64,000 nt of DNA from Clostridiales bacterium (GCA_004554165.1 SFNQ01000002.1:1-64000); one strand, 5' to 3'. Positions 43,109-52,111 are shown, counted from the first letter of the stretch. The notes: a model not told the origin generated them from the letters alone. Numbers and translations are program-made.

Positions 43109-43507
43109 ATGAGCGTGTTTACGATCGTTGCCATCGGCATCCTTGGCGCTGTGCTTGCGCTGACGGTGCGACAGATCCGGCCGGAGGCCGGACTCATGAT
43201 CGGTCTTGCGGCAGGAATACTGGTTCTTCTGCTGTCCCTCGCGGAATTTTCCGGCGTGCTCGACGCGCTATCGGAACTGGCAATGCGTTACGGCATCCCG
43301 ACGGCGTATGTGGGCGTACTGGTGAAGATCATCGGCATTGCCTACCTGGTGCAGTTTGGCGCCCAGGTCTGCAAGGATGCGGGCGAGAGCGCCATCGCTA
43401 CCCGGGTGGAGATGGGAGGGCGCATTCTCATTCTTTCCATGACGCTGCCCGCTGCCATTTCTGCGGTGAAGGCCGCGGCGGAGCTGCTGCAGGAGGCGGC
43501 TCCATGA
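43109..43507 (+). CDS. spoIIIAD: Stage III sporulation protein AD
   Basis: 132 residues with four hydrophobic segments, including the family segments LKIIGIAYLVQF-like (VKIIGIAYLVQFGAQVCKDAG) and IATRVEMGGRILIL. The stop overlaps the spoIIIAE start (ATGA). Confidence 0.96.
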   Translation: MSVFTIVAIGILGAVLALTVRQIRPEAGLMIGLAAGILVLLLSLAEFSGVLDALSELAMRYGIPTAYVGVLVKIIGIAYLVQFGAQVCKDAGESAIATRVEMGGRILILSMTLPAAISAVKAAAELLQEAAP

Positions 43508-44715
43508 GGCGGAGCAGGCGCCGCTGTCTGCGCCTTGTGCTGCTGCTTGCCCTGCTGCTTCTGCCGGCGGCGGCCAGCGCCGCACCGGAGGAAGATGCCG
43601 GGCCGGAGGGGCAGGCGCAGGAGGACGCCACCATTGAGGAGGGCGTCTCCGCCTGGATGACGCAGCTGGATCCCGCAGCCTGGGAGGAGATCTACAGCCT
43701 GCTGCCGGAGGATGCGCGCACGCTGTGGGACGGAACCGATCTGCTCTCGCTGATTGGCGACTATGCGCTCTCGGAATCTCTGCCGACGGCGGAGGGCGCG
43801 CTCTCGGCCATCGGCGACCAGTTGATCCGCAGGGCAAAACAGGATCTGCCGCTTCTTTTGACGCTCATGGGTGTCGCGCTGCTTTCCGCCTTTGCGGGGG
43901 CGCTGTCCGGAGAGGGAAGCGTGGCAAAAACCGCGGGCTTTGTCTGCCGCTGCTTTGCGCTGACCGCCGTGCTTGCGGCGCTTGCAGGGCGGACGAAGCT
44001 GTGTATGGAGGGGATGACCGCGCTCGTGCGCTTTATGGAGCTTGTGCTGCCCGCGCTGTTTGCGCTCCTCACGGCCATGGGCTCGGTAGCGGCGGTGGGC
44101 GTGTTCCAGCCGGCCACCGCACTGCTGTGCGGGAGCGTGGCGGCCTGCATGCGCACCGTCGTTCTGCCGGTGTCGGTCGTCACGGGGGTTGTGGAAATGA
44201 TCGATCGTCTGGGCGGTACGGACCGGATCAGCGGCATAGCAAAAATGCTCAAAAAGGCCCTCAAGTGGATCATCGGCGCGATTACGACGGTGTATATCGG
44301 CGTCATGACCATCAGCGGCATGAGCTCTGCGGGCTTTGACGGGCTCTCAATCCGGACGGCGAAGTATGCGGCGTCGAGCATGGTGCCGGTGGTGGGCGGC
44401 ATGGTTTCCGGCTCCTTTGATACGGTGCTGGGCTGCGCCACGCTGGTTAAAAACGCCGTTGGCACTGCGGCGATCTTTCTTTCGCTGTCCATCGTGCTGC
44501 TGCCTCTGGTGCAGACGGTGGCGCTCATGTTCGTGCTGCGCCTTGCCGCAGGACTCTCCGGCCCCGTAGCGGAAAGGCGGCTGATCGGCATTTACGACAG
44601 CGCGGCGGACGCGCTGCAATACGTCGTCGCCAGCCTGATTGCCGTCGCGCTTATGTTCGTTGTAACGGTGGGGCTGTTGATGGCACTGACCAATTATATG
44701 ACGGGAGGAGGATAA
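43504..44715 (+). CDS. spoIIIAE: Stage III sporulation protein AE
   Basis: 403 residues: a signal peptide (about 1-26, ending AASA), an extracytoplasmic acidic segment, then six or more membrane helices forming the polytopic channel component. Start at the ATG at 43504, overlapping spoIIIAD by 4 nt. Conserved elements include GTDRISGIAKMLKKALKW and YAASSMVPVVGGMVSGSFD. Confidence 0.96.
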   Translation: MRRSRRRCLRLVLLLALLLLPAAASAAPEEDAGPEGQAQEDATIEEGVSAWMTQLDPAAWEEIYSLLPEDARTLWDGTDLLSLIGDYALSESLPTAEGALSAIGDQLIRRAKQDLPLLLTLMGVALLSAFAGALSGEGSVAKTAGFVCRCFALTAVLAALAGRTKLCMEGMTALVRFMELVLPALFALLTAMGSVAAVGVFQPATALLCGSVAACMRTVVLPVSVVTGVVEMIDRLGGTDRISGIAKMLKKALKWIIGAITTVYIGVMTISGMSSAGFDGLSIRTAKYAASSMVPVVGGMVSGSFDTVLGCATLVKNAVGTAAIFLSLSIVLLPLVQTVALMFVLRLAAGLSGPVAERRLIGIYDSAADALQYVVASLIAVALMFVVTVGLLMALTNYMTGGG

Positions 44716-44719
44716 AGCG

Positions 44720-44899
44720 ATGACTGAGCTTTCGGCGCTTGCAATCCGACTGTGCGTGATGATCCTGCTGCTGGGCGCTTTTGAAAACCTTGTGCCGTCA
44801 GGCGGCATGCAGAGAACCGCACAGACCGGGTTCGGATTGGCGTTCGTTTCCTACACGGTGGCAGAAATTGTGGGAATAATTGGACGATTGGGGGTATAA
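44720..44899 (+). CDS. spoIIIAF: Short stage III sporulation protein AF (membrane part only)
   Basis: Only 59 residues, whereas SpoIIIAF is usually about 200. It aligns with the first part of the family: helix 1 (about 7-25), the LVPSGGMQRTAQ junction, which parallels the LLPSSSMQKYAK of B. subtilis SpoIIIAF, and helix 2 (about 38-55). The whole soluble ring-building domain is missing. spoIIIAG begins 2 nt after the stop, so no remnant of that domain can be hidden downstream. Position between AE and AG supports the identity. A gaggagga binding site overlaps the spoIIIAE end. Confidence 0.85.
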   Translation: MTELSALAIRLCVMILLLGAFENLVPSGGMQRTAQTGFGLAFVSYTVAEIVGIIGRLGV

Positions 44900-44901
44900 G
44901 T

Positions 44902-45501
44902 TTGCAAAAGGAGAGGGAAAGCGAAGCTGCGCGGGCAACGCTGGGCGGTCTGGTGCGAAAAATCCGCGCGAACAGGAAGCTGGAGCTGCTTCTCTACGCG
45001 GGCGTGGCCGTGCTGGTGCTGCTCCTGTATGTTTCCGGAACGCGGGAGAAGGAAAAGGGCGGCGTATCCGTAGCAAGCGTAGGTACGGCTGCGGCGCAGA
45101 GCGGGCAGGATACGGAGGAAAAACTCAAGGCTGTGCTGTCCTGTATCCGCGGGGCGGGCAAGGTGGAGGTGATGATCACATATGAAACGGGCAGAGAGAT
45201 CGTGACGGCCATGACGACCAACACCAATACCAGCAGCTCGATCAGCCAGAACGGCAGCGATACGAGTCAGTCCAGCCAGACGACCGAAACCTCCCAGCCG
45301 GCCACCTACAGCGGCGAGGCAGGGAAGGAGCCCATCGTGCTGTACGAGAAGGAACCCACCATTCGCGGCGTCATTGTGGTGGCGGAGGGCGCGGCGGATG
45401 TGACCGTAAGGCTTGATTTGCAGCGCGCGGTTCGCGCGGTGCTGGATGTCCCCCTGTCGGCGATCGAGGTGTTCGAGCGCTCGGCCGGCGGCGAACAATA
45501 G
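44902..45501 (+). CDS. spoIIIAG: Stage III sporulation protein AG
   Basis: 199 residues from a TTG at 44902, 7 nt after a G5 run. A single membrane anchor (about 28-46) is followed by the ring-building domain: GAGKVEVMITYETG and the KEPIVLYEKEPTIRGVIVV segment, with a Ser/Thr/Gln-rich insertion (about 110-140) that forms an extra beta structure in this protein. Forms a large ring in the space between mother cell and forespore. Confidence 0.95.
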   Translation: MQKERESEAARATLGGLVRKIRANRKLELLLYAGVAVLVLLLYVSGTREKEKGGVSVASVGTAAAQSGQDTEEKLKAVLSCIRGAGKVEVMITYETGREIVTAMTTNTNTSSSISQNGSDTSQSSQTTETSQPATYSGEAGKEPIVLYEKEPTIRGVIVVAEGAADVTVRLDLQRAVRAVLDVPLSAIEVFERSAGGEQ

Positions 45502-45534
45502 GATGAACAAGAGGATGAAGGAGGAAACGATACA

Positions 45535-46068
45535 ATGAAACGGTGGAGCAGCGTAAAGTTCAAGTGGAACAGAAAGCTCGTCACGCTGGGAGCGGTGGCG
45601 GTGCTGCTTATGGGCGCGATTGCAGCAAACTTTTTTCTCGGCGGCAAGGCAAAAACCGAGGCTGCCGCCCAGCCGGCGGCCGCGCAGGATGGGGAGAATA
45701 CGGTATCCGCAAGCACCGGCGTAGCCAGCTTCTTTGACGCCTTCCGCAGCGAACGCGACACGACCCGCGCGCAGGAAATCAAGTATCTTGATATGATCGT
45801 CGAACAGGGTGCGGACGCGGAGACGCTTGCCGATGCGCAGAAGCAGAAGCTGGACATCGTGGGCTTTATGGAGAAGGAACTGACCGTGGAAAGCCTGCTC
45901 AAGGCCAAAGGCTTTTCGGATGCGGCGGTGACGCTGCACGCGGGCTCGGTGAACGTAATCCTCTCCGCTGAATCGCTGACCGACGAGCAGGTGGCGCAGG
46001 TGCTCGATATCGTTATGCGCGAAACGGGCGAGGGCGCGGAAAATATCAAGGTCACGACCGCGCAATAA
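45535..46068 (+). CDS. spoIIIAH: Stage III sporulation protein AH
   Basis: 177 residues: N-terminal anchor (about 16-37), low-complexity linker, then the YscJ/FliF-like domain with YLDMIVEQ and MEKELTVESLLKAKGFSDAAV, which binds SpoIIQ of the forespore. Start at the ATG at 45535 after gaaggagg. Last gene of the spoIIIA operon. Confidence 0.96.
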   Translation: MKRWSSVKFKWNRKLVTLGAVAVLLMGAIAANFFLGGKAKTEAAAQPAAAQDGENTVSASTGVASFFDAFRSERDTTRAQEIKYLDMIVEQGADAETLADAQKQKLDIVGFMEKELTVESLLKAKGFSDAAVTLHAGSVNVILSAESLTDEQVAQVLDIVMRETGEGAENIKVTTAQ

Positions 46069-46080
46069 GGAAAAATTGGG

Positions 46081-46110
46081 TTGACGTTGACGCTTTCATA
46101 ATTATATAAT
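46081..46110 (+). promoter_or_regulatory. Promoter(s) of the second GntR gene
   Basis: TTGACG occurs twice in tandem (46081-46086 and 46087-46092). The first is 18 nt from TATAAT (46105-46110); the second is 17 nt from TATATA (46110-46115). Confidence 0.7.
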
Positions 46111-46168
46111 ATATACGTCCAGAATCTATCGAGTACGAATGCGACGAGAAATCTGCTGTGAGGTATAT

Positions 46169-46834
46169 ATGAATTATAAAGCGATTGCCGAACAGGTGGG
46201 GCCGCGTACCGGCGCCACGCAGGAGTGGGTCTTCCGCGTACTGCGCGCGGGTATTGTGAGTGGAGAACTGCCGGGCGGCACACAGCTCAAGCAGGATGAA
46301 ATATCCTCTGCGCTCAACGTCAGCCATATCCCGGTGCGAGAGGCGCTGCGTCAGCTTGAGGCACAGGGGCTGGTCCGCATCCATCCCAACCGCGGCGCTT
46401 CGGTCAGCCAACTGTCGCGAAGGACGCTGCTTGACATGATGGAGGTGCGGGCGACGCTGGCCGTTATGAAGCTGAAAAACAGCGCGCCGCTGCTTACCGG
46501 GGAAGATTACCGCGCGCTTGAGGAGGTCGTCGCAGAGCAGAAGAAGGAATCGGAGCTGTTCCGCACAGAGGAGCTGAACTACCGTTTCCATGAAATTCTC
46601 GGCAGCCATGACGACAATTCCGTGGCAGACATGATGATGGATCTGGTGCACAGCAATATCGATCGCTATGTGCGCCGCGGCTTTTATGAACAGGCCGAGC
46701 ACAGAAACCGCAGCATTGGCGAGCACGAGCAGATTCTTGCGGCCTGCCGCGCTGGCGATTACGAGAAGGCCTGCACACTGCTGCGTGAGCATATCCTCAA
46801 CGCCAAGGACTATATTCCGGCCGATATCCGCTGA
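46169..46834 (+). CDS. GntR family (FCD type) transcriptional regulator
   Basis: The product is 221 residues from the ATG at 46169 behind gtgagg. The DNA-binding domain has ISSALNVSHIPVREALRQLE; the FCD domain has NYRFHEILGSHDD and the SIGEHEQILAACRAGD segment with metal-binding His. It is not obviously paired with a metabolic operon: spoIIIAH lies upstream and two terminators follow. The effector and targets are unknown. Confidence 0.93.
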   Translation: MNYKAIAEQVGPRTGATQEWVFRVLRAGIVSGELPGGTQLKQDEISSALNVSHIPVREALRQLEAQGLVRIHPNRGASVSQLSRRTLLDMMEVRATLAVMKLKNSAPLLTGEDYRALEEVVAEQKKESELFRTEELNYRFHEILGSHDDNSVADMMMDLVHSNIDRYVRRGFYEQAEHRNRSIGEHEQILAACRAGDYEKACTLLREHILNAKDYIPADIR

Positions 46835-46911
46835 CATGGCGACGTGGCCCAAAGCCGCGTCGCGCGGAATCACAGCGGCGAGACAGGGCCTGGCTTCATT
46901 ATTTTCCTATG

Positions 46912-46944
46912 CGTCCGCCTTTTGCAGGGGCGGACGTTTTCTGT
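46912..46944 (+). terminator. Terminator after the GntR gene
   Basis: Stem cgtccgcc/ggcggacg (8 bp) with a TTTTGCAGG-type loop, followed by TTTTCTGTT. Confidence 0.75.
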
Positions 46945-46987
46945 TGTGATTTTTCTCCACCGGGAATTGCATAACGGGATATCTGGC

Positions 46988-47023
46988 CCCGGCGCAGGCA
47001 CCTGCTGTCCGCCGGGCGTTTTT
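46988..47023 (+). terminator. Second terminator-like hairpin
   Basis: cccggcg/cgccggg with an inner gcagg/cctgc helix, followed by CGTTTTT. It lies 78 nt upstream of the DUF2953 gene and may insulate it. Confidence 0.6.
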
Positions 47024-47100
47024 GTCACGTGATCGCGGAATTTCGCTGCGGGCGCCATAAAAAGGAATGAATTTCCATTCGCAGGCGCAAGATAATTTCC

Positions 47101-47673
47101 GTGCGGGTACTGCTATGTATCATCGGCGGAATCGCCCTCATCCTTGCGGCGCTCTGCGTGCCGCTTCGCTTTTCCCTGACCGGTGCGGTTGAATCTGGCG
47201 GCGGCAGGGGCTGTGTTGCGGCGCGCTATCTGTTTTTCTGTAAGCGCCTGTTTTTCGATCTGTATCTGCTTGACCCGCCTCAACTGACACTGGTATGGCA
47301 CAATGGAGCAGAGCGGCTTTCTTCGCACCCCCTGCTCGGGAAAAAGAAAAAGAAAAGGAAATCGCCCATGGGACATGCGCTGATGCATGCCCTGCACTTG
47401 GGCGAGATGCGCCTGACGTGGGTGGTCGGAATACGGGATGACCCGGCGGCAGCGGCGCTCTGCTGCGGACTGCTGGAGCATGTAAGCCGCATCGCATGGC
47501 ACGCTGCGCTTTCCGAAAAGCTGGCCGTGGATCCGCAGATTGCCGTGCTGCCGCGCTTTGACACGGACTTGCTGCGCCTTGAGGTTTTGGGTATAGGCAA
47601 GGTCTTTCCTGCGCAGATTATCCTTGAATTACTGCAAAAAAGGGAGAAAACAGATTATGGCGCATCCGATTGA
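47101..47673 (+). CDS. DUF2953 family membrane protein
   Basis: 190 residues from a GTG at 47101; no good binding site is visible, so the start is uncertain. An N-terminal membrane helix (about 3-22) precedes a soluble part with a Lys-rich stretch (GKKKKKRK near 80-87). DUF2953 genes are usually found just before ytfJ in spore-forming Clostridia, as here; they overlap by 17 nt. Function unproven; a role in sporulation is inferred from context. Confidence 0.8.
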   Translation: MRVLLCIIGGIALILAALCVPLRFSLTGAVESGGGRGCVAARYLFFCKRLFFDLYLLDPPQLTLVWHNGAERLSSHPLLGKKKKKRKSPMGHALMHALHLGEMRLTWVVGIRDDPAAAALCCGLLEHVSRIAWHAALSEKLAVDPQIAVLPRFDTDLLRLEVLGIGKVFPAQIILELLQKREKTDYGASD

Positions 47674-48133
47674 AAACATTTTACGCACCACCATGGAACA
47701 GCTGAAGCAGATTGCGGACGTCAGCACCGTGGTCGGCGCTCCGATAATGACGGCGGGGAATACGATTGTGCTGCCCGTTTCAAAGATATCGCTGGGCTTT
47801 GTTTCGGGCGGCGCGGAATACCCGGGCAATAACGCGCCCGTTCGCCGCGCGGGACAGGCGCTGGACGGAGAGGACGGGACCAATGGCTATCCGTTTATCG
47901 GCAGCTCGGTGGTGGGCGTGTGCATGCAGCCCTCCGCTTTCCTGACCGTGCAGGACGGGCATGTATCCGTGCTGCCTGCGCAGAGCTGCTGCACGGTGGA
48001 TCGCATTGTGGACCGTGTGCCGCAGCTCATCGCGGAGGCGGAGCAGCTGATTGAGAGGCTCTGCAAAAAGGAGCAGGGCAACAAAACGAGGCAGGCCTGC
48101 GGTGCGGACCGAACGAATGGAGAGGACGAATGA
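47657..48133 (+). CDS. ytfJ: GerW/YtfJ family sporulation protein
   Basis: 158 residues from the ATG at 47657 after agggaga. Conserved elements: HPIENILRTTMEQLKQIADV, VVGAPIMTAGNTIVLPVSKISLGF and a Gly-rich middle. B. subtilis GerW (YtfJ) is a forespore protein needed for normal spore properties and germination. Overlaps dacF by 4 nt (ATGA). Confidence 0.95.
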   Translation: MAHPIENILRTTMEQLKQIADVSTVVGAPIMTAGNTIVLPVSKISLGFVSGGAEYPGNNAPVRRAGQALDGEDGTNGYPFIGSSVVGVCMQPSAFLTVQDGHVSVLPAQSCCTVDRIVDRVPQLIAEAEQLIERLCKKEQGNKTRQACGADRTNGEDE

Positions 48134-49254
48134 AGCGCCTGTTTGCGTTTGCGCTTGCGGCGCTGCTGGCGGTTCTCGCGGCGCCGCAGCCCGCCCGCGC
48201 CGCGGAGGACGCGCCCGAGACCAAGGCGGGTGGGGCAGCGCTGATGGAGGCCGGGTCCATGCGCCTGCTCGCCGGGATCAACGAGCACGAAAGACTGCCC
48301 ATGGCCAGCACAACGAAGGTGATGACTGCGCTGCTGGCCATCGAGCGCTGCGATCTTGAGGGTATGGTCAAAATTCCGGACCAGGCGGTGGGCGTGGAGG
48401 GATCCAGCATGTACCTGTGCAAGGGCGAGAGCCTGCGCATGATGGACCTGCTGTACGGCCTTATGCTCACCTCCGGAAACGATGCTGCCGTCGCCATTGC
48501 CATCGAGATTGCCGGCACAGTGGAAGACTTTGCCGCGCTCATGAACGCGCGCGCGGCGGAGATCGGCTGTACGGATACAAACTTTGTCACGCCCAACGGT
48601 CTGCACAACGCGGAGCACTATACCACGGCCTACGACCTGTGCCTGATCGCCTGCGAGGCTATGCAGTCCGAGGTGTTCCGTCAGATCGTGTCCACGGACT
48701 ATTACCAGACCCGGTCGGGGGACAGGACGAGGACGCTCAAAAACAAAAACAGGATTCTCTGGCAGTATGACGGCGGAAACGGCATAAAAACCGGCTATAC
48801 CAAGGCCGCCGGCCGTTGCCTCGTATTCTCGGCGGAACGCAGCGGCGCTCAACTGGTGGGCGTTGTGCTGAACTGTCCCGATATGTGGGAGGAGGCCACA
48901 GCGCTGCTGGACTACGGCTTTGAAAACTACCGCGTCAGCCGCTTGCTGGAAGACAACACCCGCGTGGGGCACGTGGCCGTTCTGGGCGGAGAAAAAAACG
49001 GGTTGGAAGTGCGCGCAAAAGAGGATATACTGTATCCGCTGGCCATAGACGGCACGGATAAGCTGCGCTGGGAACTGGACTGCGTGCAGGAACTCAGGGC
49101 GCCCGTTGCGGAGGGAACGCCGCTGGGAGAGCTCCGTCTCTACTGCAACGAAAAGCAGGTGCTTACAACGGAGCTGCTGGCCGCGGAAACCATTGCGGCT
49201 GCGGACTATGGCTTCTATCTGAACGAAATCCTTTCCCGCTTCGGCGCTGCCTGA
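48130..49254 (+). CDS. dacF: D-alanyl-D-alanine carboxypeptidase, DacF type
   Basis: A penicillin-binding protein that trims pentapeptides; DacF acts on forming spore cortex. The 374-residue product has a signal peptide (ending ARAA near residue 25) and the three active-site motifs: STTK (Ser 60, Lys 63), SGN near 115-117 and KTG near 219-221, then a beta-rich C-terminal domain and an end that may bind membrane. Adjacent to ytfJ and rluB, the usual sporulation cassette. Confidence 0.95.
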   Translation: MKRLFAFALAALLAVLAAPQPARAAEDAPETKAGGAALMEAGSMRLLAGINEHERLPMASTTKVMTALLAIERCDLEGMVKIPDQAVGVEGSSMYLCKGESLRMMDLLYGLMLTSGNDAAVAIAIEIAGTVEDFAALMNARAAEIGCTDTNFVTPNGLHNAEHYTTAYDLCLIACEAMQSEVFRQIVSTDYYQTRSGDRTRTLKNKNRILWQYDGGNGIKTGYTKAAGRCLVFSAERSGAQLVGVVLNCPDMWEEATALLDYGFENYRVSRLLEDNTRVGHVAVLGGEKNGLEVRAKEDILYPLAIDGTDKLRWELDCVQELRAPVAEGTPLGELRLYCNEKQVLTTELLAAETIAAADYGFYLNEILSRFGAA

Positions 49255-49288
49255 GCGCCCGGATTGCAGGAAGGTTGGGGGGAACGAA

Positions 49289-50014
49289 ATGGAACAGGAA
49301 CGCCTTCAGAAATTTATGGCGGAGGCCGGCGTGGCCTCGCGCCGCGCCTCGGAGGAGCTGATTCGTCAGGGGCGCGTCACCGTCAACGGGGAAAGGGCGG
49401 CGCTCGGCATGCGCATCGATCCCGCGAGAGATGTGGTGGTCTGTGACGGAAAACGGCTCTCGGGCCGGGAAGCGCACGTTGTCATCCTGCTGTACAAGCC
49501 CAGGGGTGTGGTTTGCACCTCGTCGGATCCGGAGGGGAGAAAGACCGTCCAGGACTGTGTTTCGGAGATCCCCCAGCGGCTGTACAACGTCGGCAGACTG
49601 GATATCAACAGCGAGGGCCTTCTGCTGATGACCAACGACGGTGCGCTTTCGCAGCGGCTGACGCACCCCCGCTATGGCGTCGAAAAGACCTATTACGCCG
49701 TTTGCGACGGAAAGCTCGCCGCTTCCGAGATCGCTTTGCTGGTCAACGGCGTCATGCTGGAGGACGGCATGACCGCGCCCGCGCGGGTGGAAAACGTCCG
49801 CACGACGCAGCGCGGCGACACCGCGTTCTCCATCACAATCCACGAGGGAAGAAACCGGCAGATCCGCCGTATGCTGGAGGCGGTGGGGCACAGAACGCTG
49901 CGGCTCAAACGCGAGCGTCTGGGACCGCTGACGCTGGGCAATCTGCAACCGGGACAGTGGCGGCGGCTGTCCGACGGGGAGATTGCCGCGCTGATGCGCG
50001 CGCTGGGACTCTGA
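49289..50014 (+). CDS. rluB: Pseudouridine synthase, RluB/RsuA family
   Basis: 241 residues: an S4 RNA-binding domain (about 1-60, RLQKFMAEAGVASRRASEELI) and the catalytic domain with GRLDINSEGLLLMTNDG near 103-119, the Asp being the nucleophile, and the GRNRQIRRM motif. Makes one or more pseudouridines in 23S (RluB) or 16S (RsuA) rRNA; the RluB assignment is by context. Binding site before the ATG at 49289 is ggggg. Confidence 0.95.
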   Translation: MEQERLQKFMAEAGVASRRASEELIRQGRVTVNGERAALGMRIDPARDVVVCDGKRLSGREAHVVILLYKPRGVVCTSSDPEGRKTVQDCVSEIPQRLYNVGRLDINSEGLLLMTNDGALSQRLTHPRYGVEKTYYAVCDGKLAASEIALLVNGVMLEDGMTAPARVENVRTTQRGDTAFSITIHEGRNRQIRRMLEAVGHRTLRLKRERLGPLTLGNLQPGQWRRLSDGEIAALMRALGL

Positions 50015-50051
50015 TCCGGACGATAACGCCCTGTACGCGAAACGCCTGCAT

Positions 50052-50081
50052 AAAGATTTCATACAGATGCAGTAAATCTTT
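50052..50081. repeat. Inverted repeat between rluB and the decarboxylase operon
   Basis: aaagattt/aaatcttt (8 bp, 14-nt loop), followed after a few bases by a T5 run. It may serve as a weak terminator of the sporulation cassette. Confidence 0.4.
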
Positions 50082-50197
50082 CAGAAAATGCAGTTTTTCT
50101 TGCAGGAATACAGGAAACTGTGTCGAATTAATAGAATGTGGGTAAGGATGAGATATTCGTTATCCTGCCCGCAAGAAATCACTTTTGGGAGGTTCCT

Positions 50198-50491
50198 ATG
50201 GCCGGAATGCCTGTATGGCTCAGTACAACGCTCCTTGGCTTGGGCACAGTTTTTGTCGGTCTCATCAGCCTGATTTTTATTATCAGGTTGATGAGTTTTC
50301 TTTATGGTCTTTTTGCAGGAAAGTCTGCATCCAGAGCGCCTGCGCCTGCTTCCACGACGGCGCCCGCCGCGACGTCGGAACCCATCGAAAACCGCCAGCA
50401 GTTCGTGGCCGCGGTTTCCGCAGCCATCGCTACCGTCATGGGGACGGAGGTTTCCGGGCTGCGTATCACTTCCATCAAAAAAGTTAAATAA
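50198..50491 (+). CDS. Na+-pump decarboxylase gamma-type subunit (OadG family)
   Basis: 97 residues from the ATG at 50198 behind gggagg. One transmembrane helix near the N-terminus (about 8-32), a Pro/Ala-rich linker and a short C-terminal part, as in OadG/MmdD subunits that assemble the membrane decarboxylase. First of four genes encoding a complete complex. Confidence 0.9.
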   Translation: MAGMPVWLSTTLLGLGTVFVGLISLIFIIRLMSFLYGLFAGKSASRAPAPASTTAPAATSEPIENRQQFVAAVSAAIATVMGTEVSGLRITSIKKVK

Positions 50492-50512
50492 TGAAACGGA
50501 GGGTATTGTTTT

Positions 50513-50878
50513 ATGCGTAATTTCTTGGTGAATGTTAACGGTACGTCGTACCAGATCAGCGTTGAGGAAATCGACGGCAAGGCCGCTCCTGCGGCAACGC
50601 CCGCCCCTGCTGCCGCGCCTGCCGCCGCTCCCGCTGCGGCTCCTGCTTCCGCGCCCGCAGCCGGCGCTGCCACCGTCAGCGCGCCCATGCCCGGCAATAT
50701 CCTTTCGGTCAACGTTAAACCCGGCGATGTTGTCAAGTCCGGCGAGATCCTCATGATCCTCGAGGCCATGAAGATGGAGAACGAGATTCTCGCGCCCAAC
50801 GATGGCACCATCGATCAGGTATTCGTACAGAAGGGATCCACGGTCGAAACCGGCGCCGCGCTCTGCTCGCTCAAGTAA
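50513..50878 (+). CDS. Biotin carboxyl carrier protein of the decarboxylase
   Basis: 121 residues: a short N-terminal beta segment, an Ala/Pro linker (about 25-55) and a biotinyl domain with EAMKMEN, biotinylated on Lys 87. It carries CO2 from the carboxyltransferase to the membrane beta subunit. Similar to GcdC/MmdC. It starts 21 nt after the gamma-subunit stop and ends 12 nt before the beta-subunit gene. Confidence 0.95.
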   Translation: MRNFLVNVNGTSYQISVEEIDGKAAPAATPAPAAAPAAAPAAAPASAPAAGAATVSAPMPGNILSVNVKPGDVVKSGEILMILEAMKMENEILAPNDGTIDQVFVQKGSTVETGAALCSLK

Positions 50879-50890
50879 GGAGGCGGCCCC

Positions 50891-52087
50891 ATGCTGGAAT
50901 TTTTCAAAACCATGGGCTTCTCCCTCATTGCGGAGAACCCGGGACAGCTCATCATGATCGTGGTGGCCTGCGTGCTTTTGTACCTTGCGATCGTGAAAAA
51001 GTTTGAGCCCCTGCTGCTGCTGCCGATTGCGTTCGGCATGCTGCTGACCAACCTCCCCGGCGCGGGCCTGTTCCACGAGGAGATTTTCGCGGGCGGCCAC
51101 GTTGACTGGGCGACGCTGGGCGATCCCAAGCAGGCGGGACTCATCGACTATCTGTATCTGGGCGTCAAGCTGGGCATCTATCCCTGCCTGATCTTCATGG
51201 GCGTGGGCGCGATGACGGATTTCGGGCCGTTAATTGCCAATCCGAAGAGCCTGATTTTCGGCGCGGCTGCGCAGCTTGGCATTTTCATCGCCTTCATTCT
51301 GGCGCTTGCCATGGGGAATTCCGTCTGGTTCACGCAGGCGCTGGGCATTGACTTCAACGCGAATGCCGCCGCCTCCATCGGCATCATCGGCGGCGCGGAC
51401 GGGCCGACCGCCATACTCGTCACCTCAAAGCTGGCGCCGGAGCTGCTCGGTCCCATTGCGGTGGCCGCATACTCCTATATGGCCCTGGTACCGGTGATCC
51501 AGCCGCCCATCATGAAGGCGCTGACCACCAAGAAGGAGCGCATGATCGAGATGGCGCAGCTTCGCCCCGTCACAAAGACCGAGAAGATCCTGTTCCCCAT
51601 CGTCGTGACCATTTTCGTGGCCTTCCTGCTGCCCTCCGCCACCCCGCTGGTGGGTTCGCTGATGCTGGGCAACCTTGCAAAGGAGAGCGGCGTTGTGGAG
51701 CGCCTGTCCAAGACCATGCAGAACGAGCTGATGAACATTGTTACGATCTTCCTCGGCGTTTCCGTGGGAGCCACGGCGACTGCCGCCACCTTCCTCCAGT
51801 GGAAGACCATCGCGATCATTGTTCTTGGTGTGCTGGCCTTTGCCGGCGGCTCCGCGGGCGGCGTACTGCTGGTGAAGTTTGTGAATCTCTTCACAAAGAA
51901 CAAGATCAATCCGCTCATCGGCTCCGCAGGCGTTTCAGCCGTGCCGATGGCTGCGCGCGTGTCTCAGGTGGTTGGTCAGAAGGAAAACCCGAAGAATTTC
52001 CTGCTCATGCATGCCATGGGCCCCAATGTGGCGGGCGTGATCGGTTCCGCAATTGCCGCGGGCGTGTTCCTCTCGCTGTTCTCCTAA
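50891..52087 (+). CDS. oadB: Na+-pumping decarboxylase beta subunit
   Basis: The 398-residue membrane protein has about nine hydrophobic segments. It decarboxylates carboxybiotin and exports Na+. The conserved GIIGGADGPTAI segment with the Na+/proton-binding Asp is intact, as is the late SVGATATAATF segment. The subunit is shared by oxaloacetate, methylmalonyl-CoA and glutaconyl-CoA decarboxylases; the substrate is set by the alpha subunit next door. Confidence 0.96.
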   Translation: MLEFFKTMGFSLIAENPGQLIMIVVACVLLYLAIVKKFEPLLLLPIAFGMLLTNLPGAGLFHEEIFAGGHVDWATLGDPKQAGLIDYLYLGVKLGIYPCLIFMGVGAMTDFGPLIANPKSLIFGAAAQLGIFIAFILALAMGNSVWFTQALGIDFNANAAASIGIIGGADGPTAILVTSKLAPELLGPIAVAAYSYMALVPVIQPPIMKALTTKKERMIEMAQLRPVTKTEKILFPIVVTIFVAFLLPSATPLVGSLMLGNLAKESGVVERLSKTMQNELMNIVTIFLGVSVGATATAATFLQWKTIAIIVLGVLAFAGGSAGGVLLVKFVNLFTKNKINPLIGSAGVSAVPMAARVSQVVGQKENPKNFLLMHAMGPNVAGVIGSAIAAGVFLSLFS

Positions 52088-52111
52088 TGTCATACGGGAA
52101 GGAGTAGATCC

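Noticed and set aside
44902..45501. A frameshift hiding the missing SpoIIIAF domain in the spoIIIAG region
   Set aside because: spoIIIAG occupies the whole stretch with its own complete sequence; there is no spare coding space.
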